Position numbers and translations under genes: made by a program. Below are positions 8,055 to 15,876 of a stretch of 64,000 bases of DNA, in pieces. A model generated the notes under the pieces. It was not told the origin of the DNA, searched no databases, and saw only the letters and a list, made by a program, of their open reading frames with translations. Source of the stretch: Acinetobacter geminorum (GTDB lineage Bacteria > Pseudomonadota > Gammaproteobacteria > Pseudomonadales > Moraxellaceae); the NCBI RefSeq assembly GCF_013009345.1, contig NZ_JABELE010000011.1, forward strand, positions 54,187 through 118,186. Reading direction: 5' to 3'. How positions within the stretch are numbered: position 1 is the stretch's first letter; each line of letters opens with the position of its first letter.

Positions 8055-8942
8055 ATGAAAAACTATTTATCTTTATTTATCTGCATTATTACATGCATCT
8101 TTTTAACTTCTTGTAAGCCCGCAAATAATACTACCCAAGGAAATAAGTTGATGAACCAAAATCAAGATGTAATAGCCCTTCATTTTGGTGAACAAGGCAT
8201 GCAGGATTTTAGTAAGAATAGTACTACACCAGTTGATCATCAGCCTGCAGGGATGAATTTTTTATCATTAGATTGGACTCCACCAAAACTAGGTCGAGTA
8301 CGTGTATTTAGTGAAAAGAGTAATTTAGAAATAGAAAATGTGATCAGTGTGCTAGGTACACTAGTAGCTCGACGAAGCAATGATGGTATTCAAATCATGG
8401 ACATTAATGCTAGCTTGCATCCAAATGAATATACCACGAGCCAAGAAGCCTATACTGCTTATACTAAATTAGTACATCAGATTAATGACAAACAATGGAA
8501 GCAATATTTTTTACCTTTTAGTGCTCGAATTGATAAGCAAGATAATTTTAAGCATATGAATGAAACAATGGGTAAGGTTATCGATCCGACTTATGTATTA
8601 AGTTTTAAAGAATGGCAGGACATTTTATCGAAAACGAATAGACTCGTATTTAACTTATACAATGGTGATGCAGAATTAAGTATTAGCCTTCAACAAACTT
8701 ATCAAGATGATAAAAAAGAACAGTATATGGTGAGGTATAGCTTTGAGAACTTTAAATATGCAGGGCGAAATGCTATATCTGATACAGATAAGATGAATTC
8801 AGAGCAGTTAAAGCAAGCATTTGAAACTGAAGTTGCCAATAATAAGAAAGCCCGTAAAACTGAAGAAAATAATATGAAAAAAGAGGGTTATCATATAGAT
8901 GAGAGCTATATAGACCCAGACATTTGGCCTTATGTAAAATAA
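8055..8942 (+). CDS. Lipoprotein, possible orphan immunity protein
   Basis: From ATG 8055 the 295-aa product begins with a clear lipoprotein signal (MKNYLSLFICIITCIFLTSC, acylated Cys at about 20). An in-frame ATG at 8013 would add 14 polar residues ahead of it and spoil the signal. The mature domain is soluble and periplasmic, with no family I recognise. The final 50 residues are highly charged and helical. It sits directly behind the tail of a broken gene and downstream of a VgrG cassette, as periplasmic immunity lipoproteins of lipase or peptidoglycan-targeting effectors often do. That role is an inference. Confidence 0.65.
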   Translation: MKNYLSLFICIITCIFLTSCKPANNTTQGNKLMNQNQDVIALHFGEQGMQDFSKNSTTPVDHQPAGMNFLSLDWTPPKLGRVRVFSEKSNLEIENVISVLGTLVARRSNDGIQIMDINASLHPNEYTTSQEAYTAYTKLVHQINDKQWKQYFLPFSARIDKQDNFKHMNETMGKVIDPTYVLSFKEWQDILSKTNRLVFNLYNGDAELSISLQQTYQDDKKEQYMVRYSFENFKYAGRNAISDTDKMNSEQLKQAFETEVANNKKARKTEENNMKKEGYHIDESYIDPDIWPYVK

Positions 8943-8948
8943 ACTGTA

Positions 8949-8972
8949 AGAAGCGTAATTGATTACGCTTCT
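8949..8972. terminator. Inverted repeat / terminator, first copy
   Basis: AGAAGCGTAAT and ATTACGCTTCT form an 11-bp perfect stem with a 2-nt gap. A near-identical hairpin at 9906-9929 ends the intact SDR gene. It can end the lipoprotein transcript from the left and once ended the duplicated SDR copy from the right. Confidence 0.55.
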
Positions 8973-8992
8973 TCTCTCATAAAAAATAATTT

Positions 8993-9325
8993 AAGCAGCT
9001 TGAATGGCTTCTCCATAAAGAGAAACAGTTTCTTGTTTATGTTGATGTACGTACCAGAACTGCTCCGCAACCGTTTCTGGATGGATCGTATAAGTTTTAT
9101 CTTTAGCTTCAGGTGTTTCATCTACAAAACCATTTACAATCCTTAGCTCACATAAACATTTGAGTCAGCAAGACTATGAGCAAGTAAGTTGGTGGCTTTG
9201 TATTGAGCGGCAGCCGTAGTTGCTAATGATGAATATTCTTTTGCAACTAAATCGATGCCCACTGCATCGAAAGCAAAAATTCCGTTTGTCGATAAAATAC
9301 TGCCATGATTCTTTTCTAAATCACC
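8993..9325 (-). pseudogene. Truncated second copy of the SDR gene (C-terminal half)
   Basis: This stretch aligns along its length with 9949-10278, the 3' half of the intact SDR gene, including its terminator. It has many substitutions and a one-base deletion (ACAATCCTTAGC against ACAATTACTTGGC), so it cannot be read through. The similarity stops abruptly near 9325, where an unrelated frame begins. It is an old partial duplication, or what is left of a divergent allele after recombination, flanking the small lipoprotein gene. Confidence 0.8.
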
Positions 9326-9371
9326 AGAGCAAATATTGCAAGCCGAATTAAAAAAGGTTCAAGTAAAATGA
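9325..9371 (+). pseudogene. Tail of a lost gene overlapping the next start
   Basis: A short frame ending ...EQILQAELKKVQVK and stopping at 9369-9371 begins right where the SDR similarity ends. Its TGA overlaps the ATG of the following lipoprotein gene (ATGA). This is the same coupling seen in the intact vgrG-effector-immunity set. It looks like the last codons of an effector whose body was replaced. Confidence 0.4.
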
Positions 9372-9811
9372 AATTTTTATCATGTATATGGATATTTTTA
9401 TTATTTGGTTGTACTTCTAAAAACATAGATTCTCAATCTACCGATATTAATTTTGGAAAATTTAAATATTTCCAATCTATGTATAGTGGAGAAAAAACAT
9501 ACCAAGGTTTTGTTACAAGCTCTTCTTCTTTAAAAGAAATTTCTGAAAAAAATGTATTTCCTATTTCTAAGCTAAATTGTTTGGAAAATCAGCTTATGGT
9601 AAGAGGTGGGGTAGACTTAGATTCAGAAGAAATTAATAATCAATTATATAAATATATGGCACATGTCGAAATATGTAAAAATGATGATTGTTCAGTCGAT
9701 ATTAAAAAAGCAAAAATTGATACTGAATGCAGAATTGAATTAAGAAAAAATTACTCAAATGATGCTTATCAATCAAATAAAGCAAAGTTGACGAATGCTA
9801 ATTTTGAATAA
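9368..9811 (+). CDS. Small lipoprotein, possible orphan immunity protein
   Basis: The 147-aa product begins with a short lipoprotein signal (MKFLSCIWIFLLFGCTS, acylated Cys at about 15). The mature part has four more cysteines (KLNCLEN, EICKNDDCS, TECRIE), probably paired in the periplasm. I do not recognise the family. It is AT-rich compared with the neighbouring SDR gene and is wedged between an SDR gene and its truncated copy. Its start overlaps the stop of a relic frame. Orphan T6SS immunity is the best guess. A strong terminator follows at 9869-9896. Confidence 0.6.
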   Translation: MKFLSCIWIFLLFGCTSKNIDSQSTDINFGKFKYFQSMYSGEKTYQGFVTSSSSLKEISEKNVFPISKLNCLENQLMVRGGVDLDSEEINNQLYKYMAHVEICKNDDCSVDIKKAKIDTECRIELRKNYSNDAYQSNKAKLTNANFE

Positions 9812-9868
9812 AATCAATTTGTTGGTGCCAAATTTGATCTATAATTTATTAAGTTGAGAACTAGAAAT

Positions 9869-9896
9869 AAATAAACCCGCCAAAGCGGGTTTATTT
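9869..9896 (+). terminator. Rho-independent terminator
   Basis: AAATAAACCCGC and GCGGGTTTATTT pair perfectly around a CAAA loop, followed by further T-rich sequence. It ends the small lipoprotein gene and, in reverse, can act with the hairpin at 9906-9929 for the SDR gene. Confidence 0.8.
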
Positions 9897-9948
9897 ATTT
9901 ATCAGAGAAGCGTAATTTATTACGCTTCTTCTGCCATAAGAAATAATT

Positions 9949-10650
9949 TTAAGCAGCTTGAATTGCTTCACCACAAAAGGAAACAGTTTCTTGTTTATGC
10001 TGGTGTAAATACCAGAACTGCTCCGCAATGGTTTCTGGATGTACCGTGTAGGTCTTATCTTGTGCTCCAGAAGTCCCATCAACGAAACCATTCACAATTA
10101 CTTGGCTCACGTAAACATTTGAGTCCGCTAGACTATGAGCAAGTAAGTTGGTGGTTTTATATTGGGCGGCAGCAGTAATTGCTAAGGATGAGTACTCTTT
10201 AGCAACTAAATCGATACCCACTGCATCGAAAGCAAAAATTCCGTTTGTCGATAAAATACTACCGTGGTTCTTCTCTAAATCACCTAAGCAAGCTTGTACC
10301 GTCGCAATATAGCTCGAAACACGAATATGAAAGCTTTTGGTAAGCTCTAGTGGAGGGGCTTCTAAGATATTTCCTTCAATATCATGGAAAGCATTCCAAT
10401 GAATATTTTTAATCTCTCCTAATTGATCTTTAATGCGTTTAATAAGATTTGGTATATCTTCAAGAACAGCTAAATCACATGCAAAAGCGTAAGCTTCAAT
10501 GCCTTGTGCTTTAAGTTCTAGAATAGCCTTTTCAAGTTTTTGAGCGTTTCGTGCCACTAAACCGATTTTATAGCCTTCTTTACCAAATTTATGTGCTACG
10601 GCTTGGGAAATACCCGTTCCATAACCAAAAATTATAATATTGTTGTTCAT
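9949..10650 (-). CDS. Short-chain dehydrogenase/reductase (SDR) family protein
   Basis: The protein is 233 aa from ATG 10650; an upstream in-frame ATG at 10671 lies in the promoter palindrome and is unlikely. The N terminus has a Rossmann strand and a modified glycine motif (IIIFGYGTGISQAVAHKFG). A later segment resembles the D-x-D/adenine pocket (FACDLAVLEDI). The usual catalytic Tyr-x3-Lys is not obvious: KEYSSLAITAAAQYKTT has a Y but no K four residues later. It may be a divergent or non-catalytic member. The substrate is unknown. A truncated paralogue lies at 8993-9325. Confidence 0.8.
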   Translation of the reverse strand: MNNNIIIFGYGTGISQAVAHKFGKEGYKIGLVARNAQKLEKAILELKAQGIEAYAFACDLAVLEDIPNLIKRIKDQLGEIKNIHWNAFHDIEGNILEAPPLELTKSFHIRVSSYIATVQACLGDLEKNHGSILSTNGIFAFDAVGIDLVAKEYSSLAITAAAQYKTTNLLAHSLADSNVYVSQVIVNGFVDGTSGAQDKTYTVHPETIAEQFWYLHQHKQETVSFCGEAIQAA

Positions 10651-10665
10651 TATAAAGTTCCAAAA

Positions 10666-10681
10666 AACCAATCATTTGGTT
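10666..10681. promoter_or_regulatory. Palindromic operator candidate upstream of the SDR gene
   Basis: AACCAA-TCAT-TTGGTT is a perfect 6+6 inverted repeat, 16 bp upstream of the SDR start codon. Its position suits repression by a dimeric regulator such as a TetR or HxlR type. No regulator gene is adjacent. Confidence 0.45.
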
Positions 10682-11202
10682 AGAAATAATTTATAATATG
10701 TTTTTGTAATGTATTCAAGCGCAAAAGCTATCTCTAAGAATAGTACCCAAAGAATAAAAATGCTTAAAAGCGAGGATTAGGGAGTCAGCTTTACATGAGT
10801 TATTCGGCTAAACATAGGCTGTTGAAAGAACTTCCAATTTAGCTTATAAATTTTTATTGGTAAAATAAACCGAAAAATACAAATAAAGTGGAATTTAAAT
10901 TTAATTAATTATTGGTAAATGGCAATAAATTCTTTTAAATTCATCTAATGACGTAAAAATTCCCAAAAAAATTAAAAATTCGCTTTTCTTAGAAAAACAA
11001 TCCCGCAGGGTGCTGGCTAAACTATATCTCAAGGGTGTGATAGGGATCGAAAAGAGTAGCATGCACCAAAACGTATAACGTTAGTGTGTACTCACCCAAA
11101 AGGTCTCGATTCGGCTTAGGACGCTATAGATCAAAAGTTTATAGGCACAAGGTTATAACTTACAAAGTTATGATTGTTGAAGTAAACCATAGATGTTTTC
11201 CC
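10682..11202. other. Intergenic stretch with a possible structured RNA (about 10999-11171)
   Basis: No ORF is apparent. The part from about 10999 is less AT-rich and holds several complementary segments: 11000-11004/11043-11047 (ATCCC/GGGAT), 11054-11058/11089-11093 (GAGTA/TACTC), 11124-11128/11140-11144 (CTATA/TATAG), 11155-11160/11166-11171 (ATAACT/AGTTAT), and a possible pseudoknot 11009-11013/11063-11067 (GGTGC/GCACC). I do not recognise a riboswitch or small RNA family. It could be a leader or an independent RNA. Confidence 0.3.
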
Positions 11203-11229
11203 TTGACACCCTAAAAAATTCTCTATAAT
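11203..11229 (+). promoter_or_regulatory. Sigma-70 promoter of the DUF2867 gene
   Basis: A perfect -35 TTGACA (11203-11208) and a perfect -10 TATAAT (11224-11229) are separated by 15 bp. The following ATG is at 11259, giving a short leader. Confidence 0.6.
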
Positions 11230-11258
11230 AAAAACGATACTTTACAAGAATATAATTT

Positions 11259-11762
11259 ATGAATAAGCCTTATCTTTCTGCTTTACCTACCGATAGTCAA
11301 ATCTCATCTCAATTAAATAATGCTTACTTCCACGACTCGTGGAGCATTGTGCTGGGTCAACCTGACCTGAATGTATTTGAGCAGCTTATTAAACTGTTCC
11401 AGCACACTCCGCAGTGGGTAGAGTGGAGCATGAATATGCGTAATAAAATTACTTCAAAGATTGGGCTTAAAGATTTAGGAAGTTTTAAGCAGATTGATAC
11501 TCATAAAAAAGAAAATGAGTATGTCGCAGGTGACCGGATTGGAATTTTTACCTTGTTGCAGCGTACAGAAAATGAATTAGTGATTGGAGACGATGACAAG
11601 CACCTAAATGTGAATTTATCTATATACAAGAATGAAAAGACCAAAGTGCTTACCGTAACCACAGTGGTACATATTAAAAATTGGCTAGGACGACTTTATA
11701 TGGTGCCTGTGATTCCTGCCCATCGAAAAATAGTACCAGCGACTTTACAGATTTTAGGTTAG
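11259..11762 (+). CDS. DUF2867 family protein
   Basis: The 167-aa soluble protein contains the pattern GDRIGIFTLLQRTENELVIGDDDKHLNVNLSIY and a C-terminal VVHIKNWLGRLYMVPVIPAHRKIVPATLQIL. I associate this pattern with DUF2867, a family of unknown biochemical role with an SRPBCC-like look. It has its own strong promoter at 11203-11229 and is monocistronic. The following DUF1003 relic is not coupled to it. Confidence 0.75.
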   Translation: MNKPYLSALPTDSQISSQLNNAYFHDSWSIVLGQPDLNVFEQLIKLFQHTPQWVEWSMNMRNKITSKIGLKDLGSFKQIDTHKKENEYVAGDRIGIFTLLQRTENELVIGDDDKHLNVNLSIYKNEKTKVLTVTTVVHIKNWLGRLYMVPVIPAHRKIVPATLQILG

Positions 11763-11780
11763 AATATTATTTTTATTTAC

Positions 11781-11981
11781 GATGCGATCAACCAAAACCG
11801 CTAAGAAGCCAAAGACCGCTTACGTTCTCAACATGATTATCAAATTAATTTAAAAGCTGAGCTTGAGATTCGTCATTTGCATGAAAAAATGGACCATCTT
11901 TTATCGCCTCAATGGGAAAGGCTTGCGCATATTCAAGAAATTCAGCTAGATCTTTTGGCTGAAATGAATAAAAAACGATAA
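11781..11981 (+). pseudogene. C-terminal relic of a DUF1003 membrane protein
   Basis: The frame reads DAINQNR, then a stop at 11802-11804, then EAKDRLRSQHDYQINLKAELEIRHLHEKMDHLL...EMNKKR and a final stop at 11979-11981. This is the conserved coiled tail of DUF1003 proteins (RxEAKDRLRSxHDYxVNLKAELEIRxLHEK). The membrane-spanning front half is missing and the remaining part carries an in-frame stop, so the gene is dead. Confidence 0.75.
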
Positions 11982-11991
11982 AGATTTTCTG

Positions 11992-12007
11992 AGTTTCACG
12001 TGGAACA
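11992..12007. promoter_or_regulatory. parS: parS-like centromere site
   Basis: AGTTTCACGTGGAACA contains the CACGTG core with the flanking GTTT/GAAC of the conserved ParB-binding sequence (TGTTTCACGTGAAACA and TGTTCCACGTGGAACA types), differing mainly at the first base. It lies in non-coding DNA between a dead gene and an RluA-type gene. In A. baumannii genomes the dadA/cycA neighbourhood is, as I recall, around 100 kb from the replication origin, where parS sites are expected. Confidence 0.55.
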
Positions 12008-12092
12008 TGAGTAGAGCGTTATAGATTATTTTGCGGTAGGTTCGAAATTTCTTTATGATTTGCCGCCATGCTCCATTGCTGCTTCTACGACC

Positions 12093-12758
12093 ATGCCTTT
12101 AAACGACAATTTTGTTTACGCTCCGCCACAAGATCCGCTTTCAATTTTATTTGAAGACGATGATTTGATTGTGGTTGATAAACCTGCGGGCTTGTTGTCA
12201 GTGATGGGGCGTTTACCTGAGCATCATGACAGCGCTTATTTACGGGTGCTAGAAAAGTTTCCTTTAGCAAAGGTCACGCATCGTTTAGATATGGCGACTT
12301 CGGGCCTACTTATGTTTGCCAAACATCGCGATGCAGAAGTTGCGGTAAGTAAAATGTTTCAGGCCAGAACAGTCAAAAAACATTATATTGCTTTGGTACA
12401 AGGCCAAGTCGCACAAGAGGGCAGCGTTGAAGTTCCACTCATTACCGACTGGGAAAATCGCCCAAGACAAATTGTACATTTTGAACTAGGCAAACATGCT
12501 AAAACGTTGTTTCAACCGTTGGTTTATGATGAAACAACAGATCAAAGTCGAGTGTTACTTGAACCAGTAACAGGGCGTTCGCATCAGTTACGTGTGCACA
12601 TGATGCATATAGGACATCCGATTATGGGGGACAAGTTATATCACCCTGAGCCTAAACGTTTTCACTTAAACCGCATGGCCTTACATGCCGCATATTTGGC
12701 TTTCCAACATCCCTTAAATGGAACGGATGTGGTGATTGAGTCACAAGTGCCTTTTTAA
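12093..12758 (+). CDS. rluA: RluA-family pseudouridine synthase
   Basis: From ATG 12093 the protein is 221 aa, the size of RluA itself. The catalytic motif HRLDMATSGLLMFAK (Asp at about 63) and the C-terminal GRSHQLRVHMMHIGHPIMGDKLYHP are the family signatures. RluA isomerises uridine 746 of 23S rRNA and uridine 32 of some tRNAs. An in-frame TTG at 12060 would add 11 residues that do not look like part of the fold, so 12093 is preferred. The gene stands alone, 85 bp after the parS-like site. Confidence 0.88.
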   Translation: MPLNDNFVYAPPQDPLSILFEDDDLIVVDKPAGLLSVMGRLPEHHDSAYLRVLEKFPLAKVTHRLDMATSGLLMFAKHRDAEVAVSKMFQARTVKKHYIALVQGQVAQEGSVEVPLITDWENRPRQIVHFELGKHAKTLFQPLVYDETTDQSRVLLEPVTGRSHQLRVHMMHIGHPIMGDKLYHPEPKRFHLNRMALHAAYLAFQHPLNGTDVVIESQVPF

Positions 12759-12885
12759 AATTTATATACTTAAAAAAATTAATTTGATGCAATTGGGAAC
12801 TGAATATATACCCAAACTGCAATAAAAGTCGGGTATTCTTGATGTCGAATAATATTAATACCGCAACAACAACAAGGATCACTTT

Positions 12886-13263
12886 ATGACTCGTGACTAC
12901 GAACAATTTCCAGATGATGATAACGGCAATGTACTTTGGCAAATGGCTGAAGACGGGGATGATTTAACCGAACTGCATGAAATTGAATTTTCTATTGCTT
13001 TTCATGATCAGAAAAATGCAGAGCAGTGTGCACTCTATTTGCTTTACCAAGAACAAAAAGTTTCACTTTTTCAAGATGATTCTGTTGAGCCAAATGAATG
13101 GGTGATTACCATCTTCGTTAACATGGAACCTGAGTATTCAGATATTGTTGACTTGGAACAATGGTTTGCCAGCATCGCTGAGAAATTTCAGGGCGAATAT
13201 GATGGATGGGGCTGTATGGCTTATGTCTTTGAGGAAGACGACGAAGAAGATCTGTTGCAGTAA
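12886..13263 (+). CDS. rraB: RraB-family regulator of ribonuclease E
   Basis: The 125-aa protein is very acidic, with an N-terminal DDDNGNVLWQMAEDGDDLTELHEIEFSIAF and a C-terminal GEYDGWGCMAYVFEEDDEED, both diagnostic of the RraB family. RraB binds the C-terminal region of RNase E and modulates mRNA decay in E. coli. A good Shine-Dalgarno sequence (AAGGA) precedes ATG 12886. The acidic C terminus is typical of the family. It is monocistronic, with the broken SnoaL-like gene 28 bp downstream. Confidence 0.88.
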   Translation: MTRDYEQFPDDDNGNVLWQMAEDGDDLTELHEIEFSIAFHDQKNAEQCALYLLYQEQKVSLFQDDSVEPNEWVITIFVNMEPEYSDIVDLEQWFASIAEKFQGEYDGWGCMAYVFEEDDEEDLLQ

Positions 13264-13291
13264 GGTCTAAAATAAAAAGTAGGAGATAAAT

Positions 13292-13669
13292 ATGAACTTA
13301 TCTCAAAAACAAATTGCAGTACGGTTTTTAGAGCTTGCCGCAGCTGGTGAAGTCGATGAAGCTTACAGCAATTACACTGCGCCGAACTTCAAGCATCACA
13401 ACCCTTATTATGCGAGTGATGCAACTTCTTTGAAGGAAGGGATGCGTGAAAGCACGGCTTAAACTCCAAACAAAGTCTTTGATGTTCAACATGTCATTGA
13501 AGAGGGCGATTTGGTTGCTGTGCATTCAAAACTTGAAATGCAAATGAATGGGTTAACCATCTTGGCTGTGGTTCATATTTGCCGTTTTGAAAAGGGTAAA
13601 ATTGTTGAGTTTTGGGATATTGGGCAAGTACAGCCCGACCCACTCGTCAATGAAAATGGTATGTTCTAA
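13292..13669 (+). pseudogene. SnoaL/NTF2-like protein with a premature stop
   Basis: A 125-codon frame with an AGGAG ribosome binding site encodes a small NTF2/SnoaL fold (QIAVRFLELAAAGEVDEAY...FKHHNPYY...VHICRFEKGKIVEFWDIGQ). Codon 57 is TAA (13460-13462), between MRESTA and TPNKVFDV. A CAA glutamine at this place would restore an ordinary protein, so a single C-to-T change probably killed the gene. The rest of the frame is intact, pointing to a recent loss. These proteins often bind or isomerise small hydrophobic molecules; the substrate here is unknown. Confidence 0.85.
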
Positions 13670-13670
13670 T

Positions 13671-13699
13671 AAAAAGCCCGAAAGTTTTCGGGCTTTTTA
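13671..13699. terminator. Bidirectional terminator
   Basis: AAAAAGCCCGAAA and TTTTCGGGCTTTTT pair with a short loop. It lies between the convergent SnoaL-like pseudogene and the TonB receptor gene and can end both. Confidence 0.9.
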
Positions 13700-13711
13700 T
13701 TTATGGAAGAA

Positions 13712-15802
13712 TTAAAATTTCCACTGTGCCGAAATTGAGGCGTTCAGGGGTTCACCTGGTTGAACCCATAAATCGTTATAGCTTGAGACATAGTAGGTTT
13801 TATCAAACAGGTTATTTACATTGAGCTGATAGCGTAAGCGGTCAGATGGGGCATAGTAGCCATTTAAATTGACCAACGTATAGCTTGGTAAATTAAATCC
13901 ATTATCAAGATTATGTCCGCTGCGCTCGCCTACATAAGTAAGGTTAGCGCCTACACCTGCTTTTTTTGCGCCGTCTTGTAGAAACTCATAATTGGTGTTT
14001 ACGGAGCCTTGGTGTTTTGGAACATTGCTCAGACGTGCACCCTTTGCCAAGTCTTGGTCTTTTTCAATTTGAGCATCAGTATAACTATAGTTGGCATTGA
14101 CAAACCAACGGTCAGTGATTTGGCTATTTAAGTCAAACTCAATCCCTTTACTACTTACTTCACCTGCTGCGGTTTGAAAATTACTGTCGATTGGATCGGT
14201 TGTCAGTACATTATGTTTTTTCATTTTAAACAGAGCGAGACTCAGCACACTTTGGTCGTTTATTTTATATTTGGTGCCGACTTCATAGCTTTCTCCTTTT
14301 TCAGGAGCAAAAGTCTGACCATTTCGGTTCATACCGCTGTTCATGGCAAATGAGCGGCCATAGTTCGTATAAAAAGCCCATTGGTCAGAGGCTTTAAAAT
14401 TTACTCCGAAACGTGGACTATTCTGGTGAAGCGTTTGGTTGCTTTCAGTCTGAGTCAAATGATTTTTAAAGTCTTGTTCGACCTGATCAAAACGGTTGCC
14501 AAATAGTACACTCCATTGGTCATTAAAAAAGATCTGGTCTTGAATATTGAGTGCAAAATAGCGTTGGCGCTCTTTGGTGTCGGTAAACGGAGCTAAGTTC
14601 GGTAAATATTTGCCGTATTCAGGTTGGTAGATATCAATTGTGTTTGTTGAGCTTGTGCTGTGATTGCGACGAAGCTGGTTTTGCTTATAGTCGAGTTGAC
14701 CAAGCTCGGTTGAAAGTAGAATTTCATGACGAGCCCAAGACGTATCAATCTTGCCAAGTAACTCTGTCTGAGCCAGAACATCTTCACTTGTATAATCACG
14801 ATAGCGACGTTGACGCTCTAAAGTACGACCATCGGCTTGCATACGTCGTGGTTCGGTTGCAAAGCCGACCATTTGTGCATCTTTATAACTGACTGCACTA
14901 TTTAGCTTCCAGTCAGGGTTAAATTCGTGACTCAGACGTAATTGGTAAAAGTAATCTTTTATTTTTAAATCGCCATCGTCAGGTTCACCTGTAAAGGTTT
15001 TCGGGTCCATCACAAACTGGTGATTGACTGTACTTACACCACGGTCAAAGGTTCCTTTGTGCTCTGTAAATTCACTGTCAAAGTCGAGTTGCGTTTGGTC
15101 TGAAATTTTCCATGTAAGCTGTGGTGAAAAGAACCAGCGTTCACTGCTGACATGGTCACGGAAGCTTTGATTATCTTCATGAGCTACTGCTACACGATAG
15201 GCCAGTTCATCATTTATAGGCGCGGTATGTTCCAGACTTATGCGATATTGTTCTTGGGTATTGGCACGTAAGTTAAGTTCACTTTCGCTTTCCCACTGTG
15301 GTTTTTTACTGTTGAGGTTAAGCAAGCCACCTGTTTCGCCGCGGCCATATAGCGCCGCCATTGGCCCTTTTAAAAACTCTAAAGATTCAATATTTACTAC
15401 ATCTTTTGGAGCACTAATCCCTCGGTTAACACTCAGACCATTTCGAATCATAGAGACACCTAAATTTGGGTCGCCACTAAAACCTCGGAAAGAGTAGTTA
15501 TCCCAAAAGCCGCCCCCATAATTGTTTTGATGAAAAACTCCGCTCACTAAAGTTAATGCATCATCAATCCGTTGAACGTCTTGTTGTTCTATCATTTGTT
15601 TAGAGAGAAAAGCACGATTAAACGGTACATCTAAAACATCGTGAGAAAACTTGGTTGCCGAGCTATTTTGGCTCACATTTTCCCGGGCGCTTTCAGCCTG
15701 AACACGTATGGTCTCAAGTACCGTTGACGTTTCTTCTGCCCAAGTGAGAGTCGATATAAACGAGAGTCCTAACGAAGACAACAAACCTAATTTGTGTTGC
15801 AT
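13712..15802 (-). CDS. TonB-dependent siderophore receptor
   Basis: The 696-aa outer-membrane protein has a signal peptide cleaved near TWA-EE, then a plug domain (about 50-165: RIDDALTLVSGVFHQNNYGGGFWDNYSFRGFSGD... ESLEFLKGPMAALYGRGETGGLLNLNSKKP). A 22-strand barrel follows, ending in the family closing pattern NNLFDKTYY...SISAQWKF with a terminal Phe. A TonB box may be represented by ETIRVQA. The gene order and plug type suggest a xenosiderophore or catecholate/ferrichrome-type receptor; the ligand cannot be read from sequence. It is transcribed divergently from a membrane protein gene across a 24-bp inverted-repeat region. I see no clear Fur box. Confidence 0.92.
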   Translation of the reverse strand: MQHKLGLLSSLGLSFISTLTWAEETSTVLETIRVQAESARENVSQNSSATKFSHDVLDVPFNRAFLSKQMIEQQDVQRIDDALTLVSGVFHQNNYGGGFWDNYSFRGFSGDPNLGVSMIRNGLSVNRGISAPKDVVNIESLEFLKGPMAALYGRGETGGLLNLNSKKPQWESESELNLRANTQEQYRISLEHTAPINDELAYRVAVAHEDNQSFRDHVSSERWFFSPQLTWKISDQTQLDFDSEFTEHKGTFDRGVSTVNHQFVMDPKTFTGEPDDGDLKIKDYFYQLRLSHEFNPDWKLNSAVSYKDAQMVGFATEPRRMQADGRTLERQRRYRDYTSEDVLAQTELLGKIDTSWARHEILLSTELGQLDYKQNQLRRNHSTSSTNTIDIYQPEYGKYLPNLAPFTDTKERQRYFALNIQDQIFFNDQWSVLFGNRFDQVEQDFKNHLTQTESNQTLHQNSPRFGVNFKASDQWAFYTNYGRSFAMNSGMNRNGQTFAPEKGESYEVGTKYKINDQSVLSLALFKMKKHNVLTTDPIDSNFQTAAGEVSSKGIEFDLNSQITDRWFVNANYSYTDAQIEKDQDLAKGARLSNVPKHQGSVNTNYEFLQDGAKKAGVGANLTYVGERSGHNLDNGFNLPSYTLVNLNGYYAPSDRLRYQLNVNNLFDKTYYVSSYNDLWVQPGEPLNASISAQWKF

Positions 15803-15834
15803 AAATGAACAGCCATAAAAGACAAAAGGAATTA

Positions 15835-15858
15835 AATGTAATAGTATAACGTTACATT
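15835..15858. promoter_or_regulatory. Inverted-repeat operator candidate between divergent genes
   Basis: AATGTAA and TTACATT flank a 10-bp centre (TAGTATAACG). The site sits between the TonB receptor start (15802) and the membrane protein start (15877), so a single regulator could control both. It does not match the Fur consensus. No regulator gene is adjacent. Confidence 0.4.
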
Positions 15859-15876
15859 ATTTTGTTGATTATCGCT

